Shown here piece by piece: positions 47,985 through 59,530 of a stretch of DNA of 64,000 nucleotides. This DNA is from Cristatella mucedo (Eukaryota; Bryozoa; Phylactolaemata; Cristatellidae), in contig WPIO01000145.1 of assembly GCA_009760855.2 (NCBI GenBank), positions 645,001 through 709,000 of the forward strand, written 5' to 3'. The notes under the pieces are model-generated. The model was not told the DNA's origin, made no database searches, and saw only the letters and a list, made by a program, of their open reading frames with translations. Numbering within the stretch: position 1 is the stretch's first letter; each line of letters opens with the position of its first letter. The translations under genes and the position numbers were made by a program.

Positions 47985-50070
47985 GAAAAAGGCCTCGACC
48001 TACTTGTCTAGACAGAAACTTTGCTAATATTGGTAAACTGCCCGACCATTAGCGACGCAGCCACGACGGGCTTTTATTTCGTTAACAACCCTAGGTCAAT
48101 CAAAACTGGAGGTAGATTAGTCGTTATAACACGTCTGTCCATGAATTTCAAGCTGTTTGCAGTTCCCTTGAAGCAGTCTTTCGAATCTATTGTTTTGAGT
48201 TCACCCGATAACAAGCTACCAAAGGTGGCAGGAGTCTATCACCCCCAGGTACCAAGTTCTCTTTTATTTCAGATATATCTGATTTCATTTCGAATCTGCG
48301 TGCAAGAAATTGATGCTTCCTATTTATGGCTGATTTAACATTCATTTTGATAGCTTATTTGACGCCTTCAGCTCCGGATTTCGTGCACTGACTGACTCAA
48401 TGTTTCTTGTAGCTCATGTGCATGGCCCTACTCTCATAAAGGGTAACGTACTCCACCAAATTTTCTCCTACAACTGCACGCCATCATCACCAATTATAAC
48501 CAAATTCTGCTTATCTGACCACAGGCAAATTTCATTCAATCTACAATTTGTGCCCTCCTCCTAATCTAAAATAATCTTTTAATAGCGAAACCTCAAGACT
48601 CTTGAAGTCGATGCTTTCCGTACGAGAATTTCTGCTTCACCTCTGCTGCTCAATCCCCCTCCCGACCTGTCATCATTGGTCGATTGCTACATTGCGACAC
48701 CAGCTGACACGCTCGATGAGTTTGCACCACCGGCTACGCACACTGTGTGCCCTCGCCCAGATGGCCTATGGTAACCTGCAGATATTAAGCCAGCTTGATC
48801 TAACAAGCGAAAGCTGGAAAAAGCATAGGTAAGATCAGGACTGACGCTAAACCGACAGGCATTTAAGGACTACTGTGGAGATCGTACCAATCAATCCTGG
48901 TAATGGCTAAGTCTAGCTTCTATAAATATTGTTGAATCACAGGTGCATAATTAAAAAAATACTGATGTCTACGACTAACCGTCTTCGTAACCACTCTCAG
49001 GCTACCTCCTTACCTAGTGATCCTTGTGATGATCTATCTGATCAATTTTCTAGCTTCTTTGTTAACAAGATAGACAAGATCAAGAAATCTATCCCTAAGG
49101 TAGCAACATCCCCCTGGAATCCAGTCCCTCAATTCCATGCAGCACCTTAATGTCTACATTCAAGGAGGCCACTAGTGACCTAGTCCTGAAGTTCATATCC
49201 CAATCAAAGAAGACAACTAGTCCTCGATACCCTATTCCAACTATCCTGCTTCAAAGATGCATAAATCTGCTTCTAACATGCACAACCAACAGCATAAACA
49301 TGTCATTAGCCTCAGGTCATGTCCTAGCACCTTTCGAAAAGGCTGTAGTCAGGCCACTTCCCAAGAAAACAACACTAGACCAGGTGAACTTAAGCAACTT
49401 CCGCCTAGTCTCCCTTTAATCGTTCCTACCAGAGACTGGAATGAGTCGTGACACACCTGCTGAACTCATTTATTGAAACTTCAAACCTCGCTAGTAGTTT
49501 CCAGTAGTAGTAGTTAGTAGTTTCCAGTTTGTTTTTAGAGCTAATCACTCCACAGAGTCAGCATCGCTTCGGGTGTACAACGATCTACTTAGGAATGCAA
49601 ACTTAATTAGAGTATCACTGCTTGTTGTGCTCGATCTTTTGGCAGCTTTCGATACTATCGATCACCAAGTCCTTCTCGAGCACTTCTCACCTGTTTTGCC
49701 TGGGCATCACTGGCACTGCATTGCAATTGTTCAGGTCCTATCTCAATGGGAGACTCCAGAGTACTGATGTGAATGGACAAAGATCATTCGAGGAACCTCT
49801 GAAGTGTAGCTCAGGACTCTGTACTTAGTCTCGTTCTTTTCACGGTTTATACTCTCCCTTTTGTCGATGTGTCTGCCATGCACAATCTATGCTTTCACTT
49901 CAATGCAGATGACGCTCAGCTATATCTTTGCTTTGATCCCTTCCAGCCCTCCAACGCGTCAAATTCTCTCAAGTCCCTTGCTCCATGTATGTAAAGCGCC
50001 TAGAAAGAGATTGAGTTCTCTGAGGGGGCTTTAACAAATATGTTATTATTATTACTATTGTTATTATGCT
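47985..50070 (+). mobile_element. LINE-A with endonuclease and RT, best coding copy but inactive
   Basis: Begins inside an APE-type endonuclease (GFYFVNNPRSIKTGGRLVVI, then QSFESIVLSSPDNKLPKVAG), continues through a linker to the RT: SLASGHVLAPFEKAVVRPLP, LDQVNLSNFRLVSL, LLVVLDLLAAFDTIDHQVLL, and FNADDAQLYLCFD as the altered palm motif. Multiple stops and shifts. It jumps at 49985 from mid-RT straight to the 3' hairpin and ATT tail, so the C-terminal third is deleted. No 5' UTR visible. Confidence 0.9.
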
Positions 50071-50839
50071 CAAATAATTTCAAGTGCTTCGACTTCGTCG
50101 TATACGAACGTCAAGTTTGTGCACACTGTAATGGTCCTGGATTAGTTAAATTCCTCGTTAATCCCTCAAATCTCGGGGCATTACGCAATTCGTGCCTCCT
50201 GTCGCTGCCAGAATTAGTAAGACTTATGCGGACATACAATCGTTGCCTGAAGGTTAGGATAATGGCCGAGGACCCTTAACTGTATTCCCGGGCTTGTCTC
50301 TTTGCTTGTGACTATTGGTTAGCATCGCACCTGCAACGTGGCTTCCTTCAGAGTACACCCGCTGGATTAATGAATGCAATGATCTTGGTATTGGGTGCCC
50401 GACGGCAAAGATAACTGTTGACTCTTCCAAATTTGGGTATTTAGAAAAAAATTTTGCCTGAACTTCGGTGAATTAAGAAGCAGTGCTCAATTGAAATCGA
50501 GCTAATTGCGGAAGAGGTTTGTGTTGATGACAGCTCCATCTCAAATAGGTTCATTCGGCATACCTTTTATGAGGCTGTGTCATCGTGCCTGAAGAGGAGC
50601 TTAATTTCCTGAGCAAAAGTTGGAAATAATCAAAGTAAAGGCCGAGGCTAATTAGAATTATGTCGAGATTAGTGCTGAAACTATTGCGAAGCTGGAACTT
50701 TAGTTCGCTAATGACGACAGCCGGAGTGAACTTCTTACTGCTAATCGAAAGGATTTCCAAGGTACTGAGGCTAGGGTACACCTGAGCTAGCTGCTGATAA
50801 CTTAAGATTAACTGATAACTAAGGCAACTGGTACTTAGC
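50071..50839. other. No gene recognised between LINE copies
   Basis: No repeat family or coding signature identified. Confidence 0.35.
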
Positions 50840-51335
50840 CTTAACCAAAGTTCGTATGCTGACTCACAAGGCCAGTCACAACTTGGCTCCTTCATACCTA
50901 GCTGAATTGCTACACCAGTTTCAGCTTCCTTGTGCCCTCAGGTCCTGCATGGACAATAAATTAGCTAGCTGTTCCATTCCTCAGCTTAAAGACCATTGGC
51001 GACAGAAGCTTTTGTTCTGCAGGTCCTGGATTTCGGAAGCCAATTTCATTATTCTTACGCAACGACAGCACTCTCCTGCTATAGACTATGGCACATCCTT
51101 TCCAGTTGCCCTGAGCTGCTACTTCCATGCTACTCACTACCTCAACTACTCTCCTGACTCAGCTATGCTTCTCACTTTCTCTTTGTTGGGTGAGATGAAG
51201 TCTGTTGGCTACCGAATGCGTACCGAAAGCCACTTGTGCAGTGAGTGCGCTATACAAAGCTCTCCTTCGTAGAACCCACATGGTCTTCGTGGCTTTGTGG
51301 GGTTACAGACGGAGATGCATTCAATTCCATTTGAC
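50840..51335 (+). mobile_element. LINE-B, 5'-truncated copy
   Basis: LTHKASHNLAPSYLAELLHQ, CALRSCMDNKLA, then the 3' UTR with GCTACCGAATGCGTACCGAAA and a weak ATT-type end. Confidence 0.88.
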
Positions 51336-51544
51336 TGAAGATATTATGAAGAGATCGTTGTTTCTGTTGCGGTCGTAGGCAGTGTGTATGCGATGACTGT
51401 TGTCACTTGCTTCGAGACAGTTACCGTGTAAGCCATTGAGGTCATGGAATTCATCTCTGATGGACTGGCTGCTTTACTAACATGCGATCGTGCTCCTGAC
51501 GGTGTCTGCTCTGCGAGTCACGTGACTGTAGCCAATCCATCGCT

Positions 51545-51640
51545 GCAGGTACGTGGGTACTACACACGAGAGTTCTGTATAGCGAACTCACAACCTAAGC
51601 GGCTTTCGGTACGCAGTCGATAGCCAACATGAACGACGAG
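51545..51640 (-). mobile_element. LINE-B 3' UTR fragment
   Basis: CCTAAGCGGCTTTCGGTACG block as in other minus-strand LINE-B copies, within 210 bp of a plus-strand LINE-B end. Confidence 0.75.
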
Positions 51641-51684
51641 GTTGTGCATTTTGGAAATATTAAAGTGAAGTGGCAGTGCTATTT

Positions 51685-51790
51685 GTAATAATAGTAATAC
51701 GTTTGATATAGCGACCTCAGATAACTCAATGCCTTTCTAGGCACTTTAAGTTTGCAACAAAAGAAGCACGACCGAATGTGATATGCCGAA
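51685..51790 (-). mobile_element. LINE-A1 3' end fragment
   Basis: AATAATAGTAATACG tail, hairpin AGCGACCTCAGATAACTCAA and pair. Confidence 0.78.
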
Positions 51791-52839
51791 ACTGTGAGAT
51801 GGGACAGAGAGACTGCTCGCCGATTTCGCGAATAGTGCATTTCGACGACTCATCTTTGCCATGCTTGCCGTGCTTCAGAAGGCACGCTCTGTGGCCATGC
51901 CATTGAGGTTTCAACTTGGCAGATGCATTCGCGCGATCGTCGTGCCCCTGCATGTAGAGCAATGCGTGCGGCCCTCGGCCGTGCTACGGCTGCTGAACCG
52001 GCTTGTAGTAAAGGCAAAAGGATCGGACTTCCTTCTCTGGTTCGCAGTAACCTTAACTTTTTTAGTACGTTAAAAAAAGTCTTCGAGCAAGGCTAGCAGA
52101 TTTTCTTGATTTTATCCAGCACACGTTACACACCACCTGAATGAGAGCCAGACAACGCTGGATTGACAAGACGAGGCCACAGACGAACATGGCAAGTCTC
52201 AGTCGAAATCGCTTGCTCAACTGCACTGTGTGTGGGGGGGTGCGGCTGTTCACTGCTTCGAGTGCACCACTCAGTCGTCTTCTAGCGTTTATATCTTTTC
52301 AGGTATCTATTGCTGCAGAGGCGAAGCTTAATGCGCTCGCCTGTCTATAGCCAAGTGAAGCGATGACCTGAATGTCTAAGAAGGCCACAGGTTCGGACGA
52401 TGTGTGAGCCTGCGGCTTCTGCTGTAATTAGCGAAGCGCCTGACACTAACGCACATGCCTCACCTGCGGCCAATAGTTAAGCCATCGAAGCAGCGCAGCG
52501 TCGGGCCACTAATGCATGTTATATTTCGTGTCGCTGGCTGCGATTGATTGGGTTTCCATATATGTGCCAGTTGGGAGTAATAAAGCAGAGTCTCGTTTAT
52601 CAGGCACGTGCGCCCGCTATGTCTCCGTGAGACTCCCACCAGAACAGCAGCCGCTGGAGACACTGTCGAACAACAATGACTCATCGAAGCCCAGCTCGTA
52701 GATGGGACTACAGTCAGTAATGAAAGTTAAGACAAGACGGCTACGATTGCAGCTGCTAAGACAGGGACTGAAAATCGTCGGAAGTAATTTATTTTTGATC
52801 CTGGCGAGGTGGCGAAGCCCAACGTTGACGCAAACCACG
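51791..52839. other. No gene recognised
   Basis: Short frames only, none with family features. Confidence 0.3.
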
Positions 52840-53165
52840 GTTGTTTGCGTTAGGTTTCCTTCACTTATCGCCCAGCGAGCTAAGTATCGTATCACCCGCT
52901 TTTCGGAATCTAATCGTTTACCCATAGCTCGTACAAATCTCAAATCCTTTGGAGGCCGCGCCTCTAGTTCGTATGCTCCCAAAGCCTGGAATTCACTTCC
53001 GTCTTGTGTTGCGACAACCCCAGACTTGACCACATTTAAAAAGAAACTAAAAGCGCATCTATTTAGGACAGCATTTATTGGGTCTATGTGATCCGTATTT
53101 TGTGCTAATGCGTGCTGACGCTGTGCATGCTGCCACTAAATATATTTGCACGATACTATACCAGC
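52840..53165 (+). mobile_element. LINE-A, RT C-terminus, 3'-truncated
   Basis: TRFSESNRLPIARTNLKSFG and SYAPKAWNSLPSCVATTPDL are well preserved, then the 3' UTR stops before the hairpin. Confidence 0.88.
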
Positions 53166-53439
53166 CGAGAACAACCTTAATTTAAGGAGGGTGCAGAGAA
53201 ACGCTGGCGTTCTGCACCGGTCAGATTACGAGAGCCCTATTGATTATTAGAGGCCCCTGAATGATAATGAACATGAGCCGGCTATATCCTTAGCATAAAG
53301 TTCGGCCAAATAAAAACCTCGAATGGTGTAAACGATCTGCCAGTTTAGCTCTGGGCGTCGTAGCAGGCGATTGAGTTGTAACCTGGGCGTTGAACTAGAG
53401 CTGTTGAGAGCTGTGGGTGATGCTGGACACTTGCCGTCT

Positions 53440-53498
53440 GCAGCTATCGAATGTAAAGTTCTCTTAGGGCACTTTATGAATGAATTATACTTTTTTAG
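53440..53498 (+). mobile_element. SINE2 3' scrap
   Basis: AAGTTCTCTTAGGGCACTTT and ATGAATTATAC: half of the hairpin plus tail. Confidence 0.5.
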
Positions 53499-53624
53499 CC
53501 GTACTTTAAGGCTAAGCTTTGCCAGTATTTGTAATGGTCGCTAAGGACTAGCAATATTGCATGTGCTTAATTTTTGGCCTTAGGACTTTAGTAAAATGCA
53601 GCGATAGCACCTTTGCCGCCCTGG

Positions 53625-53785
53625 TTTGGCCCGGTGTTTAAGATGTTCGCCTTTGACGAACGAGGTCAAGGTCATTATATCTGACGGCTGAGGTCGTGGG
53701 CTCGAGCCCTGGGGCATATGTGACGCGCCTGGGTAGCGATAAGTTCTCTTAGGGCGCCATTCGAAAGAAATACATCTCATTTTAT
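53625..53785 (+). mobile_element. SINE2
   Basis: GGTGTTTAAGATGTTCGCC head, box B GGGCTCGAGCCCTG, diverged hairpin. Confidence 0.82.
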
Positions 53786-53799
53786 TAAGCCCCATCCAA

Positions 53800-54795
53800 G
53801 CCGATCGGAAGCCTCGCTCTGAACTAACACTACGGAGCTGCACGCCAACGGTGTGCTGTCCACACTGAGACTCTTTTGTCCCTAAACAAACGCCACTCCG
53901 CCAGTTTTTGGCAGAATACAAAACTTTACATCGAAAGAAAGCCACCCAGAAGCCCATTCTAACGCACCAGCTTAAAAAGAAATGCACACAAACTTTGGCG
54001 AGCCTGAAACCACCGAGCATCGCCCGCCGAGGTTGCGCCGCTAAATTGGCTTCTTCAAACGTGTCAGTAAAGAATCGCAGACACCGTAACAAAAGAGCTC
54101 AAGACAAAAGCGCACCGAAAAAAGGGCGAAATGCTTGCCACACAGACAAAGTCGCGTACGACAAAAGTGCGAAACTATAATTATAATTTTCTAATCAAAT
54201 GGTGTAATTGATTTAACTGGATTTTTGCCTTCCAAATCAATTACTGTTATACTTGAAAGAAACAAATATTGCATTGTAAGGTATGGAGCTAACTTGCTAG
54301 TAGCTACTTGCGAGCTAGTTCGTCCAGTTTCGGCACTCACTAATAATGCACTATGCAAACGGTGAATCCGGCAAGTGTCAAGTCAGATTTTGAGAAAGTC
54401 AGTCAGAATGCCCGGTCAACCATCTTCCCTGGAGCGCAGCGAGCTGGATGCCGAGTCTGATGTCTGATCTCGTCTGATGTCTGATTGTCTGACGTCTGAT
54501 CAGTCTGATCTCGGACAGAGTCTTTGGGTGCAATGCTCAAGATTTAAATCTTGCAACAGAACATCGTGACGACAAAAACCAGCGAATGCTCGCATCAAAA
54601 TAGTTTGAGCTCCGAGCTTCCTTCCTGTAGCTTGTTTCTATGCTGATTTCGACGAATTGGCCGATGCCTGTCCTCCTCTAACGGCAGCATTGATCAACTT
54701 CTAGGAAGACGCAAACATTGGCAGAGAGCTAAGAGGTCGACGCTAAAATCTCAGGCTTCATTTGCAACTGCACAATGCTTAGGGTCCGACGAACA
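53800..54795. other. No gene recognised; short GTCTGAT tandem
   Basis: 54456-54516 holds about seven imperfect GTCTGAT(C/G) units. The plus frame 53908-54180 is Lys-rich and unassigned. Confidence 0.4.
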
Positions 54796-55907
54796 CCCAG
54801 AATACAGCTGCCATTTCCACAAGTCAGAACACTGTAGGTTGAATTCTAAATTATACAGAATTGTGTTACGAGTTTACCCGCCATTTGCAAGCAGTTTCGC
54901 TTACGAGTTCTCGTGCTAATGTTTCAAACGGCCCGGCTCAGCCAGCATATTTACAAATTCGAGCGGCGATACAGCTGCCATTTCCACACACAACTTTGCA
55001 CAACTGCTATTTTGATTCCAAATTATAGAGAACATTATGCCACGTTTAGCCGTACAATTTCATTGAATTGCCCTTTTGCGTTGTCAGGTCATGGCCTCTG
55101 ATGGCGCGACCCAAATGGCAGCCCTAAGTAGTCAAACTGCAATACAGCTGCAATTTCAACAAAAAGCTTCACGCAACTGCCATTTCTATTGTAAACTATA
55201 GCAAGCAATGGTCCAGTGTAACCCACTAAATTTCATGCAATTTCACTTGCGAAATCTCTTGCTATGATCTCCAATTGCCCGTGCCAGCCAGCCTCCATAC
55301 GTATTCGAACTGCGATACAGCTGCCATTTCCGAAACAGGCGTCGTGCGACTGGCTTTGATTTCACATTATAGAAAACAGTGTTCTGGGTTTAACAACCAA
55401 ATTTCATAGCTTAGCGCCTGGGCATTCTGATGCAATGGCCGCTAATGGCAGGGTCAGCAAGCCTCCCTACGCAATCGAACCTCGATACAGATGCAATTTT
55501 CACAATAAGCGTTTCGCAACTACGGTTTTGATAGGAATTTACAGAAAGCAACGTTTCAGGTTTACCCACAAAATTTCGTGCGATTACTCATAGTCATTCT
55601 CGCGAAATTGGCCTCCAATTGTCCGGGCCTGCCAGTCTCCCTACACAATCGAACTGCTATATAGATATTACAATTAACATTACTACAGTAAGCGTTTCGC
55701 AGCTGCGTTTTTGATATTGCATTACAGAAAATCATGTTTTGAGTTTGCCAATGAAATTTCACAGCATAGCGCCGTGGTGTTCTCATGCTATGGCATGGCC
55801 CGGACCAGCAAGCCTCCTTACATATTCTAACGGCAATACGGCTGCCATTTCCACGCTAGGCGTCGCGTAAATGGTGTTTTGATTCCTCAGTATAGAAAAC
55901 GGTGGTA

Positions 55908-56053
55908 AAATATAATATAATTTATATGTATAGAACCCTAAGAGAACTTAATGTCTATTCAGGCGCTTCACATACGCCAGGGGGGTCGAGCCCACGACAT
56001 CGGCCAGACCTTGGTCAGGGGCGAGCACCTTGACCACTGAACCAAACCAACAG
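55908..56053 (-). mobile_element. SINE2 inserted in the satellite
   Basis: ATAATTTATATGTATAG tail, hairpin, GGGCTCGACCCCCC box B variant and head GGTTCAGTGGTCAAGGTGC. The satellite unit continues on both sides. Confidence 0.88.
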
Positions 56054-56508
56054 TCCATTATAGAACCGGATTCACACTCAAAATTTCGTGTAATTGGACA
56101 TCCGCGTTCTAACGCAATGGCCTCAGAGGACCCGGGCCACCGTGCAATTTCGAATTGCGATCCAACTGCTATTTCCATAATAGATTTCGTGCAACTTCGG
56201 TTTTGATTCCTCAATATAGAAAGTAGTGTTCCGGGATAACCCACCGAATTTATTGGGGTATCGCATGGGCGTTCTCAGGCTATGGCTTAAAAAGGCCCGG
56301 ACCAGCCGGCCTCCGTACATACCCGAGCTGCCAGACAGCTGCCATTTTCATAATAAGCGTCGAGCAACTGCGGCTTTCATTTCATATGATAGCAAGCAGT
56401 GTTCCGAGTTTACCAACCAAATTACAGTCATATAGCCCATGCTCATTCTTATGCAATAATGGTAATAATAATCACAATACATTTGTTATAGCACCCTCGG
56501 AGAACTCA

Positions 56509-56853
56509 TAACAATAATAATAACAATAGTAATAATACTCATATACATAGCGCCCCAAGAGAACTTAATCACTATTCACGCGTTTCACATATGCCTCGGG
56601 GCTCGAGCCCACGACCTCAGCCAGACCTGGTTCGGGGAGAGCACCTTAAAAAAAAAAAAATCCTAGCTGATTTAACAGCCTCTTTTGTGTAACGACAGAA
56701 GAGCCTTTGCGGCTATCACCACCGCTTGCAGTGGCGATAAAGAATCGCCCACCGCAGGAATCGAACCCATGACCTCAGGACAGAGGTCGTGAAAGCAACC
56801 ACCTTACCTAGTGTGCCATCACGGCTCACCATTAACCTGCTGGACCAAACCAG
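56509..56853 (-). mobile_element. SINE2 (middle level of the nest)
   Basis: ATA/ACA-repeat tail, hairpin CATAGCGCCCCAAGAGAACT and pair, box B GGGCTCGAGCCCCG, then the head is interrupted at about 56649 and ends AACCTGCTGGACCAAACCAG. Confidence 0.86.
56650..56830 (-). mobile_element. SINE1 (inner level of the nest)
   Basis: A-rich tail side, reversed AGCTGATTTAACAGCC, body, box B GGTTCGATTCC and the GGTGAGCCGTGATGGCACAC head. Complete. Confidence 0.9.
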
Positions 56854-57085
56854 CTCTTTTTAAGTGCTTGGCATTTGTTGCAAAGGAAGTATGATGGCCT
56901 GCCTACAATGGCCCGGCCGGCTCTGCATTTTTGAACTGGGATGCAGCTACTATTCTATCAATAGGCGTCGTGAAACTTCTGTTTGATTGCTTATAGTGGA
57001 CAACACTATTCCGGGTTAACCAATCACATTGTAAACAACTGAGCAGGTGCGATATATTGCTGTGGCCCGAACCGTTGGAGGCCAC

Positions 57086-59190
57086 AGCATTTAACAAACC
57101 GACTGCAAGAGTGCACGAGGAATGAGTTTTGGTCTAACGGTCTTCATAGCAGCTTCTGTAAAAAGGTCGACTCCACTTTTAAGAAGCAACTCAAATCCGA
57201 GCTCCGGAAGCTTGGGCGACTTGCTGACGGTCCGTAATTAAAGGTCGTCGAGGTTTTGCAGCCTTACGAGCTTAGTTAAATAGCTGAATAGACAGCGGCG
57301 GAGTTTTACAGGTGTTCAGCAGCAGCAGCTATGACGTAACCATCAAAACAGCTCAAATGCCGCGGCCAACTCCGGACATATACCTGACTACCTATCTCAC
57401 GGAGTCAGGTTTCGAGCGGCCCCGACCATAGAATATCGCGAAATCGTTTCACAGTCTTTACAATTCAGATGCCGCGAATAATGAATCCAGAAGCACAATC
57501 TGGCTGACCTAGCGCCCAGCCATTTCAATACCGCACGTCTGTCGCTTTCGGTTGCTTTAGACAGGAAACGCTGAGAGGGCAAATAACCTACTATTAAGCA
57601 TTTAGCCCCCAAACCTGGGGGGGGGATGGAGGGGGAGGTCAGCGATATCCCCTCTGGCATGGCTACTAGGCATCCCATGAGCTTACGAGGGCTACCAGGC
57701 TTTGACAGTATCTCTAGAGCCCTGTCGCGTGGTGAGCCTTTGTCGGGTAGCACGACACAAAAGTCTCCAGAGGAGGACGGCCACTTTTCTCTTATCTTCG
57801 TACAGATGGGGCTAAAAAATGCAAAAACAGCTAGCCTTTCGTGAGCACGTTCAGTGGCAATTTCCAGAGGGAGCCGTCATTTTTTAAGGGGGCAAAAATC
57901 AAACTTTCAGAGTAGAGCCAGCTCTCATAGGATTGTCAATGACCACCGGCAGGCCACTCAATAGACTGACACACGTTGGTTGGTTGGTGCCACATTCCAA
58001 CAATGGCCACTCCCCTAAAAGCCCTTACTATAGCCGACCAGGTGGCTACGAAATCGGAGATGATCGATCACATTCAGAGATATACTCCAAACAGCCGGAC
58101 AGAGCCACACAGCGGATGTTTCTGTGCAGTCCAGCAAGACTTTGCAGTGAGTGCAGCTTTTGGAGAATCCCAAATACATTATTCGGCAGAACCCGACGGG
58201 CGATCAGGCATGCTGCTGACAGGTAAGCTCGTGGACAACGTTTGGAAGCTGCTTGAGAATGCAGTCGACATTACCAATGCTACACTCCGCACAACATTAA
58301 GTCACATTTAAGCCTAACTATGGCAGCACAACTCATCAGGGACCTGGGCAAGTCCATGCCTTAAATGCATGTGCAAAGGCCACGAAACTTTCTCTCCCCT
58401 CAAGCAACTGGCATTTTCTAGACCTACTAACGAGCATGGTCCAACACAATCAGCACAGTGGATTGCTTGCATAGCTATTATTACTTGTCATCATCGGTTA
58501 CCCTTGACAGGTGCCTACAAAGCCAGGTATCTCAACGTTCTCCACTTTAGAGCAAGCACAAGCAGAAGCAGAAGCAAACTCCATCTGTCCTATGCCACCC
58601 CCTGAGCAAAGGCTGGTGTTCTCTGAAAGTTCTGTGCAACGCTGGATATCAAAAGCAAAAAAAGAAGAGCCATAGCCACAGGATGTTTTAATCAGCTGCA
58701 AGCAGGCTATCATTCCGTCTCAGCCATACATACACTATGTGCTCACTCAGGACACACTTGCACGTTTCGTCATCACCAGGTTAAAAGGACAAGGCAGATA
58801 AGAGTGCAACCATACACTCGTTTGGGCTGTACCAGTCCTCACAGTGCACACTACATGATCGCAGTCACTCAACGTTATTAGCTTGCAGCACAGATTAGAC
58901 CGGCACCCAAACAAATAGCAGAATGCAAAAGACAGCACGGAGTTTTGGGAAAACGAGACTGGCCTGCCTCACACGGGGAGGTGACTCTTAGGCTGCACCT
59001 TACCTTTCTACCACCCTAAACATCAATACATTGCAAGCCAATAGCCATTCATAGCATATTAAGCAGAGCGATAAGAGATACTTTGCACTTACTGCACAGA
59101 AGCATAACAGCTCCGATACAATAGTTTCAGGAGCAGATTGCATGAAGCCTGTGTTCGAAGTACCTTATTGAGCCAGGCACTGGCAAAACA
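57086..59190. other. No gene assigned between satellite and FAM43-like gene
   Basis: The plus frame 57976-58311 (111 residues) has a good donor after ...RSGMLLTG (CTGACAG-GTAAGC, 58220-58226) and could contain an exon. No family recognised. Other frames look random. Confidence 0.3.
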
Positions 59191-59191
59191 A

Positions 59192-59197
59192 TTTATT
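59192..59197 (-). promoter_or_regulatory. Candidate poly(A) signal of the FAM43-like gene
   Basis: AATAAA on the minus strand, first good hexamer downstream of the stop codon. It implies a 3' UTR of roughly 350 nt. Confidence 0.5.
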
Positions 59198-59530
59198 GCT
59201 GCCTGCACGGGGTCACAACAGAGCTATAAATCTCAGTTTGACTCGAGAAAGAGTCGTGCAGTCGTCTGACATTTAGTATTGCATAACCGGGGCTCTCCAG
59301 CTCGCACAATTTCCTAACGAACTCAACTGCAGCTTGATCGGCAACAAGCTCAGCTTACAGGCTTGCTTGTGAGCCCACTAGTGCCACAATCAAAGGCCAT
59401 ACGTTCGTAAAGAGTAAAAAGCAGCCAGGTTATCGAGTCTAAGTCGCAGCATAGCAGGTAAGTTGGCAACGGAGCATCGGTGGCTTCAATACTATCTCAG
59501 GTAACTTAAAAAAAGGTGACCACCAAAGTC

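Larger units (their letters stand above)
56459..56895 (-). mobile_element. Three-level nest: LINE-A end, SINE2, SINE1
   Basis: The outer LINE-A1 3' end is split after AGCACCCTCGGAGAACTCA (56508) and resumes at CTCTTTTTAAGTGCTTGGCA (about 56852). The insert is a SINE2 whose head is in turn split by SINE1. Confidence 0.85.
54800..57085. repeat. Satellite array, about 172-bp units, broken by TEs
   Basis: The anchor ATACAGCTGCCATTTCCAC (or variants) starts units at about 54804, 54969, 55142, 55314, 55485, 55658, 55836, 56158, 56331 and 56940. Spacing is 165-178 bp once inserts at 55908-56053 and 56459-56895 are removed. Each unit also has TTTTGATTCC-A-TATAGAAA, a TTTACCCACCAAATTTC block and ATGGCC--TAATGGCCCGGGCC. 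Units are strongly diverged from one another. Confidence 0.88.

Noticed and set aside
54800-57085. CRISPR-like array because of regularly spaced repeats
   Set aside because: Whole units of about 172 bp repeat with diverged sequence throughout and there are no short exact repeats with unique spacers. The context is eukaryotic.
57397-57753. 118-codon minus-strand frame
   Set aside because: Overlaps a plus-strand frame of similar quality, crosses a poly-G run and resembles no known protein.
57976-58311. 111-codon plus-strand frame with a donor after MLLTG
   Set aside because: No recognisable family and no acceptor or partner exon that I could support. Mentioned in the intergenic entry only.
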